From assembly GCA_024277595.1 (NCBI GenBank), contig JAJRUV010000053.1, positions 1 to 46,063 of the forward strand: a stretch of DNA of 46,063 bases, written 5' to 3'. The position numbers and the translations under genes are program-made. Shown in pieces: positions 27,607 through 36,506 of the stretch (its first letter is position 1; each line of letters starts with the position of its first letter). This stretch comes from Gammaproteobacteria bacterium (GTDB lineage: Bacteria; Pseudomonadota; Gammaproteobacteria; Thiohalospirales; Thiohalospiraceae). The notes under the pieces were generated by a model that was not told the DNA's origin, ran no database searches, and saw only the letters and a program-made list of their open reading frames with translations.

Positions 27607-28383
27607 ATGAGTATTCACCCTACCGCCATCATCGATTCCGATACGGAAATTCACGCTTCGGTACAGATCGGCCCTCATACGATTATCGAACACGGAGTGA
27701 CCATCAGCGAAGGCAGCATCATTGACAGTGGGGTACGGATTTACCAGGGAACCCGGATTGGCAGGCACAACCACATTTTTCACGGCAGCGTGCTGGGCTG
27801 CCCACCGCAGGATCTCGGCTTCGATCCCGACGCCGAAACCTGGCTGGAGATCGCCGATCACAATATGTTTCGGGAAGGGGTCAACATCTCCCGGGCTACC
27901 AACAACAAACAACCCACCCGTATCGGCTCTCGCAACTACTTCATGGGGAACGCCCATATCGGCCATGACTGCCGCTTCGGGGATCACAACATTGTGGTTA
28001 ACGGTGCCGTCATTGGCGGACATGTTCAGGTGGGTAACCGGGTATTCATCTCCGGGCTGGTAGCCATTCACCAGTTTTGCCGGATTGGGGATTTTGCCAT
28101 GCTGGCGGGACTGGCCAAGATAGTGAAAGATGTGCCGCCCTACGCCGTTGCTGATGGTAATCCCGCCTCACTCATTGGCACGAACGTGGTTGGCCTGCGG
28201 CGTAACGGTTTTTCTTCACTGCAGCGGCGTACTATCAAACAGACCTACAAGGTGATTCATCAATCCGGCCTGACTACTGCTCAGGCGCTGGAAAAGTTAG
28301 CCGCTCAGCAAGCCAGTTCCGAAACCAGTGCAATTGTTGATTTTTTCCGGATGAGCAAGCGGGGTGTGCTCGCCCACCGATAG
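27607..28383 (+). CDS. lpxA: LpxA-like UDP-N-acetylglucosamine O-acyltransferase
   Basis: LpxA moves a hydroxyacyl chain from acyl carrier protein to UDP-GlcNAc, the first step of lipid A synthesis. This protein has 258 residues from the ATG at 27607 (AGGA 8 nt upstream). It is built of left-handed parallel beta-helix hexapeptide repeats (about 1-185, e.g. HPTAIIDSDTEI, IGPHTIIEHG) followed by a helical tail. The catalytic histidine lies in HIGHDC (about H120) and 'VAIHQFCRIG' and 'VPPYAVADGNPA' are conserved. The gene stands alone, outside the usual lpxD-fabZ-lpxA-lpxB cluster, so it may be a paralogue with another chain-length or sugar preference. It is divergent from prlC. Confidence 0.85.
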   Translation: MSIHPTAIIDSDTEIHASVQIGPHTIIEHGVTISEGSIIDSGVRIYQGTRIGRHNHIFHGSVLGCPPQDLGFDPDAETWLEIADHNMFREGVNISRATNNKQPTRIGSRNYFMGNAHIGHDCRFGDHNIVVNGAVIGGHVQVGNRVFISGLVAIHQFCRIGDFAMLAGLAKIVKDVPPYAVADGNPASLIGTNVVGLRRNGFSSLQRRTIKQTYKVIHQSGLTTAQALEKLAAQQASSETSAIVDFFRMSKRGVLAHR

Positions 28384-28417
28384 TACCCGACGCTACCTCC
28401 CTGCAGGAGATACGTTA

Positions 28418-30169
28418 TCAACCCGATTGAAACAGCCGCTCCAGATCCTTCCTGTCCAGCTCCACGTATAAACACCGCCCACTATTTATATTTTTTTGCA
28501 ACAATGCGGCAACCTCTTGCAGCAACCTATCCAGCCCGCCGGCGAGTTGGCGCACCGAACGCGCGGCATGGCTGGCAACCATGGCAATCAGCTGTTGATC
28601 ATTGTCCGGCCTTTTCTTCGCCAAGACGGACAGCAAGGCGGGAAAAAGAATATCCATGTCACAGTCGCTCAACACGCCAGGTATCCGTCGTATCATCATA
28701 CTGTCCGGCCCGGTCTGGCTGATATCAAACCCAATCTGCTGCAATTGTCCGGTGCTCTGTTCCATTGCCCGGCGCTGTATCCTATCCAGTCCAATCCGGA
28801 TTGGCAGCAGTAGTGGCCTTGACGGGACAGATTCACCATCCAGAGACGTCATGGCTTCCCTGAACAGAAATTCACGCGCCAATATAATATCAATCAACAA
28901 CAGCTGTTCATCCCGTTGGGCAAGAATATAGCGGCCATACAGCTCCGCCAGCATTGAGCCGAGCAGACCGGACTCTGCTTCCGTCTGCCTTGGGGGCGCA
29001 GATTCATGCAGCTTCTTATAGACAGCTATCTGCTCTTTTACACTGTGAACTGTCGGGGCCGCCGGTGGAGATGGCCCCCGAAGAGTCACTCTATTCCCGG
29101 ATGATTTTATTTCAGTAGCAGAAACCGTTTTCTCCGGGCATATTACCGGAAGTGCTTCGGTATCACTATCAAGAACCCGTTGTGAACTGCCGGCCAAAAA
29201 ATCATGTACCAGACGGGCTTCGCGAAAACGGACTTCATGCTTGGTGGGATGAACATTCACATCCACCATCTCCGGCGCCATCTCCAGAAACAGCACATAG
29301 GCCGGATGCCGCCCCTGGTAGAGGCGGTCCTGATAGGCCTGGCGAATGGCATGGTTGACCAGTTTGTCCCGGATGGTACGGCCGTTGAGAAAGAAATATT
29401 GCAGATCGGTCTGGCTGCGGGCGAAATCCGGCGCTGCTACCCAACCCCGCAAACGCATCCCGGCTGTTTCAAATTCAATATGCAGCGCATGGCCAAGGAA
29501 GGCTTTGCCGCACAGCTGCATCACTCGCCGCTCCTGTCCCTTGATATCCTGCGAAGCATGCAGTTTATACACTCTGCGCTGCGCATTGTTCAGCAAAAAA
29601 CCGACGTCAAACCGGCTCAGCGCCACCCGTTTGAACACCCCCTCCAGATGCCCCTGCTCGGTACGCTCGCTACGCAAAAACCGGCGTCGAGCCGGCGTGT
29701 TGAAAAACAGCTCTCGCACCTCCACCGTGGTGCCCGGTGGATGGGCCTGGGGAGAAAGTTCACCCTGCTGCTCACTACCTGCCACCTCGATACAGCATCC
29801 GGTCTCCATCCCCGCCGTCCTTGATACAATCCGGCAGCGGGATACCGAGGTGATGCTGGCCAACGCTTCACCGCGAAAACCCATGCTGGATAGCTGTTCG
29901 AGATCAGCCAGCTTGTCAATCTTGCTGGTTGCATGACGGCTTAGCGCCAGCTCCATATCATCCCGGTGGATACCGCAGCCATCATCCTGTACCCGAATAA
30001 GGCGGGTTCCCCCCGCCTCAATGTCAACGCGAATATTCGCGGCACCGGAATCCAGACTGTTTTCCAGCAACTCCTTGAGAACGGAGGCGGGACGCTCCAC
30101 CACTTCGCCTGCGGCAATCTGATTAGCCAACCGGGTAGAGAGACGGTGTACTCGGGAAAAGGAGTTCAT
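28418..30169 (-). CDS. mutL: DNA mismatch repair protein MutL
   Basis: MutL links mismatch recognition by MutS to strand incision. It has 583 residues. The N-terminal GHKL ATPase has 'AGEVVERPASVLKELLENSLDSGA' (about 18-41), 'DDGCGI' (about 57-62) and 'GFRGEALASI' (about 92-101). A proline/serine-rich linker (about 330-400) leads to the C-terminal dimer domain (about 400-583). No endonuclease motif DQHAxxERxxxE is seen there, as in E. coli MutL, which works with MutH. Confidence 0.96.
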   Translation of the reverse strand: MNSFSRVHRLSTRLANQIAAGEVVERPASVLKELLENSLDSGAANIRVDIEAGGTRLIRVQDDGCGIHRDDMELALSRHATSKIDKLADLEQLSSMGFRGEALASITSVSRCRIVSRTAGMETGCCIEVAGSEQQGELSPQAHPPGTTVEVRELFFNTPARRRFLRSERTEQGHLEGVFKRVALSRFDVGFLLNNAQRRVYKLHASQDIKGQERRVMQLCGKAFLGHALHIEFETAGMRLRGWVAAPDFARSQTDLQYFFLNGRTIRDKLVNHAIRQAYQDRLYQGRHPAYVLFLEMAPEMVDVNVHPTKHEVRFREARLVHDFLAGSSQRVLDSDTEALPVICPEKTVSATEIKSSGNRVTLRGPSPPAAPTVHSVKEQIAVYKKLHESAPPRQTEAESGLLGSMLAELYGRYILAQRDEQLLLIDIILAREFLFREAMTSLDGESVPSRPLLLPIRIGLDRIQRRAMEQSTGQLQQIGFDISQTGPDSMMIRRIPGVLSDCDMDILFPALLSVLAKKRPDNDQQLIAMVASHAARSVRQLAGGLDRLLQEVAALLQKNINSGRCLYVELDRKDLERLFQSG

Positions 30170-30266
30170 ACCGATATTATATTCTGCAATTTAGTGTAGA
30201 GACACAGAGAGCACAAAAACTGCAGAAAAAACCGGCTTCTATTTAACTGGAATTCAGGTTATCTAG

Positions 30267-30425
30267 GAGTCTGTCGGGTTTGGGTAATCGTAGCGAGCTG
30301 GTGGGAGATCGAGTCAAAATGTTTCCGGTTTTGAGGCGAATAGTGGGGCTATTTAATGAAAAACCGGGGACATTTTGGCCGCTCTCCCATCAGTGCAGTA
30401 GATTATTCCCAAATCCGACAGACTC
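30267..30425. mobile_element. 159-bp miniature element (family B, copy 2), CTAG on both sides
   Basis: Ends GAGTCTGTCGGGTTTGGG and its near-perfect inverse; CTAG at 30263-30266 and 30426-30429. It is almost identical to 6463-6620. The right CTAG is shared with the family D element that follows. Confidence 0.9.
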
Positions 30426-30429
30426 CTAG

Positions 30430-30587
30430 TACTCCGTCAAGGTGATAAATCAGGATACAGCGCTCCTGTGGTGTTTCGCAGCAAGGCGCAGTGTACAGGC
30501 AATGGCTGTCGCCCTTGTCAAACACTGCAACGCCGCAGCGGGACACCACAGGAGCGCTGTATCCTGATTTATCACCTTGACGGAGTG
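30430..30587. mobile_element. 158-bp miniature element (family D) with 44-bp inverted ends
   Basis: The ends (30431-30474 and 30543-30586) are perfect 44-bp inverted repeats beginning ACTCCGTCAAGGTGATAAAT. CTAG flanks both sides (30426-30429 and 30588-30591). The interior is non-coding. A diverged copy lies at 1-103. The right CTAG supplies the TAG stop codon of the GGDEF/EAL gene. Confidence 0.9.
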
Positions 30588-32984
30588 CTAGCCTGCCTGG
30601 TGAGTCAACTGCGTCTTGCCGGAATCCAGATTCCAGTGGGTGGTCATCATCCACGCAGAAAGCTCTTTCGCGGGCATCGGCTTGCAGACATAGTAGCCCT
30701 GCACTACATCACACCCCAGATCGGCAATCATATTCCAGGTTGCCTCATCTTCGACACCTTCCGCAACAACTGTCAGACCCAGATTGTGAGACAGACTGGC
30801 AATCAGGTGGACAATTTTGGCGTCACTCTCTCCCTGCATCATCTCCTGTATAAAACTGCGATCAATCTTCAGCTCACTGACCGGGAGGGTTTTGAGATAG
30901 GCCAGCGATGAGTAACCGGTGCCAAAATCATCCACAGACAGAGCAACATCCATATCCTGCAGTTTTTTCAGCGTGGCGAGCGCCACCTCCGGATCAAGCA
31001 TCAGGTTGCTTTCAGTTATTTCCAGTACCAACCGCTCTGGCGGGACTTTCCACTTTTTCAGAAGCCGCTGCACCTGGCCGGGTAGATCCTTGTCCAGCAG
31101 ATTATGCACGGACAGATTGACCGAGACGGTAATATCGTGCCCTTGCAACCCCCAAATACTGGCCTGCCGTAACGCCTGATTGATCGCCCAGACAGTCAGT
31201 GGGCGAATCAACCCTGTCTGCTCTGCCAGCGGAATAAACTCCATCGGTGGCAACAAGCCCTGTTGCGGGTGCTGCCAACGCACCAGTGCTTCAACACCAA
31301 TGATGTCTTTTTTGGCTATGTTTATCTGTGGCTGGTAGTGAAGAACCAGCTCTCCGGCTGAAATTGCCCGGCGCAGATCGCCCACCAGCTTCAGGCGGCG
31401 CACGCTGTAGGGATCGCTTTCGCTCTTGTATACGGCAAATCCGCTCTTGCGCTGTTTTGCATGGCGCATGGCCACATCTGCCCGGCGCATCAACAGGGAG
31501 GTATCCCTGCCATGATCCGGGAAAGCGACCATGCCAATGCTGACACCAATCTCAATCTTTACCTCATCAATCTCGACCGGTGACAGGAAAATTTTTTGAA
31601 TTCCACGTACAGCCTCCATTGCCTTCCGCGCCCCGGACGATAACAGCAGAACGACAAACTCGCCACCACCCGGATGGCTGATAAAGCAGGATTCAGATAG
31701 TGCTGCACGAAGCCGATCAGCGACTTCCCGCAACACCGCATCACCTACTTCGTGGCCAAGAGTATCATTGATTTCGCCGAGCCGGTCCAGGTCAAGCAGC
31801 ATTACCACAAAAGGTTCTTTTTCCCGGCTTGCCTGCACGATAGCCTGGTTGATACGACTATCCAACCGCTTGCGGTTTGGCAGCCCTGTCAGACCGTCAT
31901 GGGTTGCAAGATGCTCCAGCTCCTTGATATGGCGTTCCTGGATGGCAGCACGGGCTTGACTCTCTTCGGCCACTATTTCACGCCACTTGCCCATCTGGTT
32001 TTCCGCCCGGCCGAGAATAATGTAAAACAGCCAGGTCAACCCCGCTCCAATCAGCAAGGCAACCACGGACATTATCTTGATTGCTCCAACGGTATTCTGA
32101 TAGTGGGCAGTCACATCCTCTGTTACCAGCAAGTGCCCCACAATATGATGTCGCTTGTCTTGCAACGGTATCTGCCCGATACGATAGTGATTGTCCCTGA
32201 CTGAAACAGTGATAATTTTTAACGGTTCGTGCTGCAACTGCCGGATTACCATTTCGAGCGACTGCTTCGGCAATAGGGATCGGGTTCGAAACGGAATAAC
32301 CATTCCCGGATACTGATCCCAGGCGGGCAACCCCTCCCGCTGAGCCACATTCTCCCACAACACCCGACTCAGGCTCGGTTTGGCAAGGCCGACATAGAGG
32401 TCCACTTGATTGACGGACGCCACTTGATGGAACAGGGCGTTAATATTTTCTCCAATCTCAATGTAACCCCGCAGCCGATTGTTCAGGCGAACGGGGAGCA
32501 CCGCCCGCAACACAAGTTGACCCGCAGTATCAAGCTCCACTCCGTACGCAACCTTGCCACTCTCCATCGCGTCCAGCACGTTGAGGCTGGTTATTTTACC
32601 ACCATAACGTCCTGGCTCATGTACGCGCACCAGGTTGCTTCGCTTGGCATCATGAAACGCCAGATGACTTATGGAGTGACGGGATTGCAGACGCTGAAAC
32701 AACGGCATGGCTACCTTCAACAACCTTTTCCGGTCACGTTTATGCAGCGCATGAATAATACGCCGATCGGCCACAACAAGTTCCAGCGCACTTTGCAGCT
32801 GCTCGGTATGCTCCTGGAGCAGTGCCTGGTAAGTCTGTTCAATAACCTGCAGATTGTCTCTCAATTGCTGATCAATATTGTTGTTCTGCTCCCGATAGAC
32901 TCCGAACAAAAACAAGACGAACAGAACAACTCCACCCACAACAAAAGGCAAAATAATCCGGAGCTTGAGTCTTATATTCGTCAT
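30588..32984 (-). CDS. membrane-bound GGDEF/EAL protein, probably a c-di-GMP phosphodiesterase
   Basis: The 798-residue protein has a membrane helix (about 7-30), a periplasmic sensor domain (about 31-290, helical then mixed), a second helix (about 300-320), a GGDEF domain (about 360-530) and an EAL domain (about 540-798). The GGDEF signature reads HPGGGEF, so the cyclase motif is degenerate. The EAL domain keeps EALVRW, NLSVHNL, EITES, DDFGTGYSS, LKIDRSF, AEGVED and QGYYVCKPM, all needed for cleaving c-di-GMP. It is therefore likely a phosphodiesterase, with the first domain perhaps acting as a GTP sensor. The stop codon TAG is part of the CTAG target of the family D element. Confidence 0.92.
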   Translation of the reverse strand: MTNIRLKLRIILPFVVGGVVLFVLFLFGVYREQNNNIDQQLRDNLQVIEQTYQALLQEHTEQLQSALELVVADRRIIHALHKRDRKRLLKVAMPLFQRLQSRHSISHLAFHDAKRSNLVRVHEPGRYGGKITSLNVLDAMESGKVAYGVELDTAGQLVLRAVLPVRLNNRLRGYIEIGENINALFHQVASVNQVDLYVGLAKPSLSRVLWENVAQREGLPAWDQYPGMVIPFRTRSLLPKQSLEMVIRQLQHEPLKIITVSVRDNHYRIGQIPLQDKRHHIVGHLLVTEDVTAHYQNTVGAIKIMSVVALLIGAGLTWLFYIILGRAENQMGKWREIVAEESQARAAIQERHIKELEHLATHDGLTGLPNRKRLDSRINQAIVQASREKEPFVVMLLDLDRLGEINDTLGHEVGDAVLREVADRLRAALSESCFISHPGGGEFVVLLLSSGARKAMEAVRGIQKIFLSPVEIDEVKIEIGVSIGMVAFPDHGRDTSLLMRRADVAMRHAKQRKSGFAVYKSESDPYSVRRLKLVGDLRRAISAGELVLHYQPQINIAKKDIIGVEALVRWQHPQQGLLPPMEFIPLAEQTGLIRPLTVWAINQALRQASIWGLQGHDITVSVNLSVHNLLDKDLPGQVQRLLKKWKVPPERLVLEITESNLMLDPEVALATLKKLQDMDVALSVDDFGTGYSSLAYLKTLPVSELKIDRSFIQEMMQGESDAKIVHLIASLSHNLGLTVVAEGVEDEATWNMIADLGCDVVQGYYVCKPMPAKELSAWMMTTHWNLDSGKTQLTHQAG

Positions 32985-33045
32985 ATATCTCTATTCGGTC
33001 GCGACTGTACCGCCAGTGGTTCCGGGCGGTCATGCGCGGTGTAGT

Positions 33046-33310
33046 ATCCAGATAAGCAGACCCGGAAATATCATCCCAAGCCGTTAGCTGCTGCTGAAAC
33101 TTGTGGAAACAGGCAAAAATCATCTTTACCACTGGCTTCTCATCAACCAGTTCCGCAACCAATTTATCGGCGACTCCCTGTAATTCCTTAACAACATTCT
33201 CCGGGAAACCGCGCTGTACCACCTTGGTTTCTGTCAGCAATGGATATACTCCGGCATTGTTGCGGGCAATGAATTCAGACGGGAGATAATGACTGGATTG
33301 ACCACGGTTC
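33046..33310 (-). pseudogene. C-terminal remnant of a TRAP-type DctP solute-binding protein
   Basis: On the minus strand ARNNAGVYPLL, then VQRGFPENVVKELQGVAD, KPVVKMIFACFHKFQQQL and TAWDDISGSAYLD follow the C-terminal pattern of DctP proteins (RNPxxLxxLxxxGxxLRxFxxxxL, then xxWxxISExAY). Upstream the similarity seems to continue in another frame (VVNPVIISRLNS, about 33310), which suggests a frameshift. No start, signal peptide or binding domain remains. The frame then runs into the GGDEF/EAL gene. It is a gene fragment; the family call rests on motif memory. Confidence 0.55.
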
Positions 33311-33390
33311 CCTTGCCGGGAAAATTTTTCGGCAAGGCAGTGGCCATCTTTCAGTGAGTTTAACCTGGTGAGAGAAAAGATAGAGAGAGG

Positions 33391-33542
33391 GTAACTACTC
33401 AGCGAGTAGTCAATATTGTCGGTAACTGCTCAGATTGCCCCTGAAATTCGTCAGTTCAAGGCGAAAAACGGGAGTTTACATGGGTAAATAACCATTTTTT
33501 AACGCAGAAATAGCGGATTTCAGGGGTGAGCTGAGTAGTTAC
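33391..33542 (-). mobile_element. 152-bp family E miniature element (copy 4) with 8-bp target duplication
   Basis: Ends GTAACTACTCAGC (33391-33403) and GCTGAGTAGTTAC (33530-33542). GAGAGAGG is duplicated exactly at 33383-33390 and 33543-33550. An 8-bp duplication and GTAA-starting ends are marks of IS66-family elements. Non-coding. Confidence 0.92.
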
Positions 33543-33627
33543 GAGAGAGGGATGGGTACAACAACCTCCAGAGCACAACTATACCCAAACCACCTGGAGA
33601 TGCAGCGGCAAACCCTGGCTCCCGGTT

Positions 33628-35802
33628 TTATACCGGTTGCAATCTGGCCAGAGATACCATCAACCACTTGCAACCGCCCGTTTCAAAATTGACCTGAACC
33701 CGCGCTTGCTCGCCCTCCCCCTCCAGGCAGAGAATTACACCGGCACCAAAGATGGTGTGCTGCACTGGCTGCCCCAGTTTCAGACCGCTTTGCATTGAGG
33801 GGACAGCGCCAACGATTGAGGGCCGACCGACAACACATCTCATGCGCACCTCCTGCATCAACTCACGGGGGATTTCTCCAATGAATCGCGAAACCCTGGG
33901 GTAGGCATCCTTGCCATGCAAGCGACGCCGCTCGGCAAAGGTCAGGTAGAGCACCCGCATCGCCCGGGTCATTCCGACATAGCAAAGACGGCGTTCCTCC
34001 TCCAGCCGCACCGGATCCTCAGCCGACATGCGGTGAGGAAACAGCCCCTCCTCAACACCCGCCAGGAATACCAGCGGAAACTCCAGTCCCTTGGCAGAGT
34101 GCAACGTCATCAGCTGAACACAATCCTCCCAGGCGTCGCCTTGTGCCTCACCTGCCTCCAGCGCAGCATGGGAAAGAAAACCGGTAAGCAGCGAGTCGAC
34201 GCCATCCTCTTCATCGACGATGAAACTGCGGGCAGCATTGACCAGCTCTTCGAGATTGTCCAGTCGCGCCTGAGCCCTTTCCCCTTTCTCCTTGCTGAAA
34301 TGGGCAACAAGGCCGCTGTGCAGACGGATATGCTCGACCTGTTCCGCCAGTTCAAAACCCTGTATATCGTTGTCCAGTCTGTCGATAAGCCGCAAAAATC
34401 CGCCCAAAGCGTTTGCCGCCCGCGCAGTCAACCGTTGCTGCTGTCGCAGTTGCAACGCGGCCTGCCACAGGGTCAGGCCGGACTCCCTGGCCAGTTCCCG
34501 CACCACATCCACCGTGCGCACACCAATCCCGCGTGCTGGAACGTTGACCACCCGCTCGAAAGCGGCGTCATCCCCCCGGTTGTTAATCAAACGCAGATAA
34601 GCCATGGCATCCCTGATCTCGGCACGTTCGAAAAATCGCAATCCGCCATGTACTCGATAGGGCATCCCCCGCTGCAACAGAGCATCTTCCAGCACACGGG
34701 ACTGGGCATTGGAACGGTACAGAATCGCGCACTCACTGCGCAAACCACCCTCATCCACCCATTTGCCAATCCGTTCTACCACGAAATGAGCTTCGTCCAG
34801 ATCGTTAATTGCCTGGTAGAGATAGATCGGCTCTCCCTCACCATGAGCAGTCCACAACTCCTTTCCCAGACGGGTACTGTTCCGGGCAATCACCGCATTC
34901 GATGCCGCCAGAATGGTTCCGGTCGAGCGATAATTCTGTTCCAGCCGGATGGTTTTCGCACCGGGGTAGTGACGGGTAAATTGTTGAATATTTTCAATCC
35001 GCGCCCCACGCCAACCATAGATGGACTGATCATCATCCCCCACCACAAATAACCAGCCGGATGTACCACCGGCAACAGCAGGGTCGCTCCCGACCAGCAG
35101 ACGCAACCAGGCATACTGGATGGCATTGGTATCCTGAAATTCATCCACCAGAACGTGTTGAAAACGCTGCTGATAATGGGTCAGCAGCTCCGGATTGTCG
35201 CGCAACAGCTCCAGCGCCCGCAGTAACAGTTCGGCAAAATCCACCAGACCACCACGCGCACAGGCTGCCTCGTAGGCCTGGTAGATTGTCAGCAGGACAG
35301 CGGTATTGTGATCACCCTGATCATCCACCTGCGCAGGACGCACCCCTTCGTCCTTGCACCCGTTGATAAACCACTGCGCCTGTCGTGCCGGCCAGCGCTC
35401 TTCATCCAGTTCAAGCTCACGAACAACCCGTTTGACAAGACGGTACTGATCATCACTGTCCAGAATCTGAAAACCCTGCGGCAGTCCCGCTTCCTGCCAG
35501 TGGAAGCGCAACAAACGGTGGGCGATACCGTGAAAGGTTCCCGTCCACATACCTCCTGCCGGGCTTTCCAGCAGTTCCTCGATACGGCCACGCATCTCCG
35601 CCGCCGCCTTGTTGGTGAAGGTGACCGCCAGGATGCTGAACGGTGAAACCCGTTCCACCTGCAACAACCAGGCAATTCGATGGGCTAGCACGCGGGTCTT
35701 GCCGCTGCCGGCACCGGCAATCACCAACATATGTGCTGGCGGGGCTGAAACGGCTTCACGCTGAGTATCATTCAGTGGATCAATTAGATGGGTAATATCC
35801 AT
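33628..35802 (-). CDS. uvrD: DNA helicase II (UvrD)
   Basis: This SF1A 3'-5' helicase acts in nucleotide excision and mismatch repair. It has 724 residues. The motifs are Q-motif 'LNDTQREAV', I 'AGAGSGKTRVL' (about 29-39), Ia 'VTFTNKAAAEM' (about 60-70), II 'VDEFQDTN' (about 219-226), III 'GDDDQSIYGWRGA' (about 252-264), IV 'LEQNYRST' (about 282-289), V 'LMTLHSAKGLEF' (about 567-578) and VI 'VGMTRAM' (about 612-618). The C-terminal tail (about 660-724) has the 'FGAGVILCLEGEGEQARVQV' tudor-like segment. Confidence 0.96.
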   Translation of the reverse strand: MDITHLIDPLNDTQREAVSAPPAHMLVIAGAGSGKTRVLAHRIAWLLQVERVSPFSILAVTFTNKAAAEMRGRIEELLESPAGGMWTGTFHGIAHRLLRFHWQEAGLPQGFQILDSDDQYRLVKRVVRELELDEERWPARQAQWFINGCKDEGVRPAQVDDQGDHNTAVLLTIYQAYEAACARGGLVDFAELLLRALELLRDNPELLTHYQQRFQHVLVDEFQDTNAIQYAWLRLLVGSDPAVAGGTSGWLFVVGDDDQSIYGWRGARIENIQQFTRHYPGAKTIRLEQNYRSTGTILAASNAVIARNSTRLGKELWTAHGEGEPIYLYQAINDLDEAHFVVERIGKWVDEGGLRSECAILYRSNAQSRVLEDALLQRGMPYRVHGGLRFFERAEIRDAMAYLRLINNRGDDAAFERVVNVPARGIGVRTVDVVRELARESGLTLWQAALQLRQQQRLTARAANALGGFLRLIDRLDNDIQGFELAEQVEHIRLHSGLVAHFSKEKGERAQARLDNLEELVNAARSFIVDEEDGVDSLLTGFLSHAALEAGEAQGDAWEDCVQLMTLHSAKGLEFPLVFLAGVEEGLFPHRMSAEDPVRLEEERRLCYVGMTRAMRVLYLTFAERRRLHGKDAYPRVSRFIGEIPRELMQEVRMRCVVGRPSIVGAVPSMQSGLKLGQPVQHTIFGAGVILCLEGEGEQARVQVNFETGGCKWLMVSLARLQPV

Positions 35803-35827
35803 TGTTATAATTTCAACGAAATTTTTA

Positions 35828-35857
35828 TTAGCCCGGCAACAATAGATGGCGGGTTAA
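35828..35857. repeat. 30-bp palindromic repeat (family F, copy 4)
   Basis: TTAGCCCGGCA and TGGCGGGTTAA, with two mismatches to a perfect stem. It lies between uvrD and the response regulator, 26 bp upstream of the uvrD start. Confidence 0.5.
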
Positions 35858-35999
35858 TAACTAATAATATTTGGAATAGGGATTGCTATCTCAGCAACTT
35901 TCCCCGAAAATAGCCAATGACATGGATGCAATAGGAAGATTCTCTTCTGACAGATTGACCGGGAATTCACCAATGCCTGTTTTCTGGAGAAACTGCATC

Positions 36000-36428
36000 A
36001 TGCCACAAACAGTCCACATCAACCATGCGCAAAATCGCGCCCCTGCCCTGCAACGCCTTCTCTACGTTGAAGATGAACCCGGTATCCAGGAAATCATCAA
36101 GCTAACCCTTGAGGAACTCGGACAGTTTACCGTTCTTGGTTGTAGTTCTGGTAGTGAAGCCATTGCAACAGGGGCTGCGTTCAGGCCCGATCTGATCCTG
36201 CTGGATGTGATGATGCCAGGAATGGATGGTCCGACAACACTCAAGGCTTTGCGCCAGATACCAGGGCTTGCATCAATCCCTGTCATGTTCATGACCGCAA
36301 AAAACAACGCCCGGGAAATAGCAAATCTCAAGGCACAAGGCGCCGTTGCGGTCATTGCCAAGCCGTTTGATCCATTAACTCTTTGTGATGAAATCAGAAA
36401 CGCCTGGTATAGTCAGCCCGCAAAATAA
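36000..36428 (+). CDS. single-domain response regulator
   Basis: The 142-residue protein from ATG 36000 (GGAG 10 nt upstream) is one receiver domain. The acidic pair is in 'YVEDE' (about 22-26), the phospho-acceptor aspartate in 'ILLDVMMPGMDG' (about residue 70), the switch threonine in 'FMTAK' and the lysine in 'AKPFDP'. It has no output domain, so it probably signals by contact, as CheY-type proteins do. An in-frame ATG upstream exists without a good ribosome site. An Hpt protein gene follows 78 nt later, which suggests a phosphorelay; no kinase is encoded here. Confidence 0.9.
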   Translation: MPQTVHINHAQNRAPALQRLLYVEDEPGIQEIIKLTLEELGQFTVLGCSSGSEAIATGAAFRPDLILLDVMMPGMDGPTTLKALRQIPGLASIPVMFMTAKNNAREIANLKAQGAVAVIAKPFDPLTLCDEIRNAWYSQPAK

Positions 36429-36506
36429 GCCTCGATGTCAGGCGCTTTGCTTATCAGGGCCACAGAGTCCCGATACGGCCCTTGCTCTTTGCCGGAATAA
36501 CCGGAC

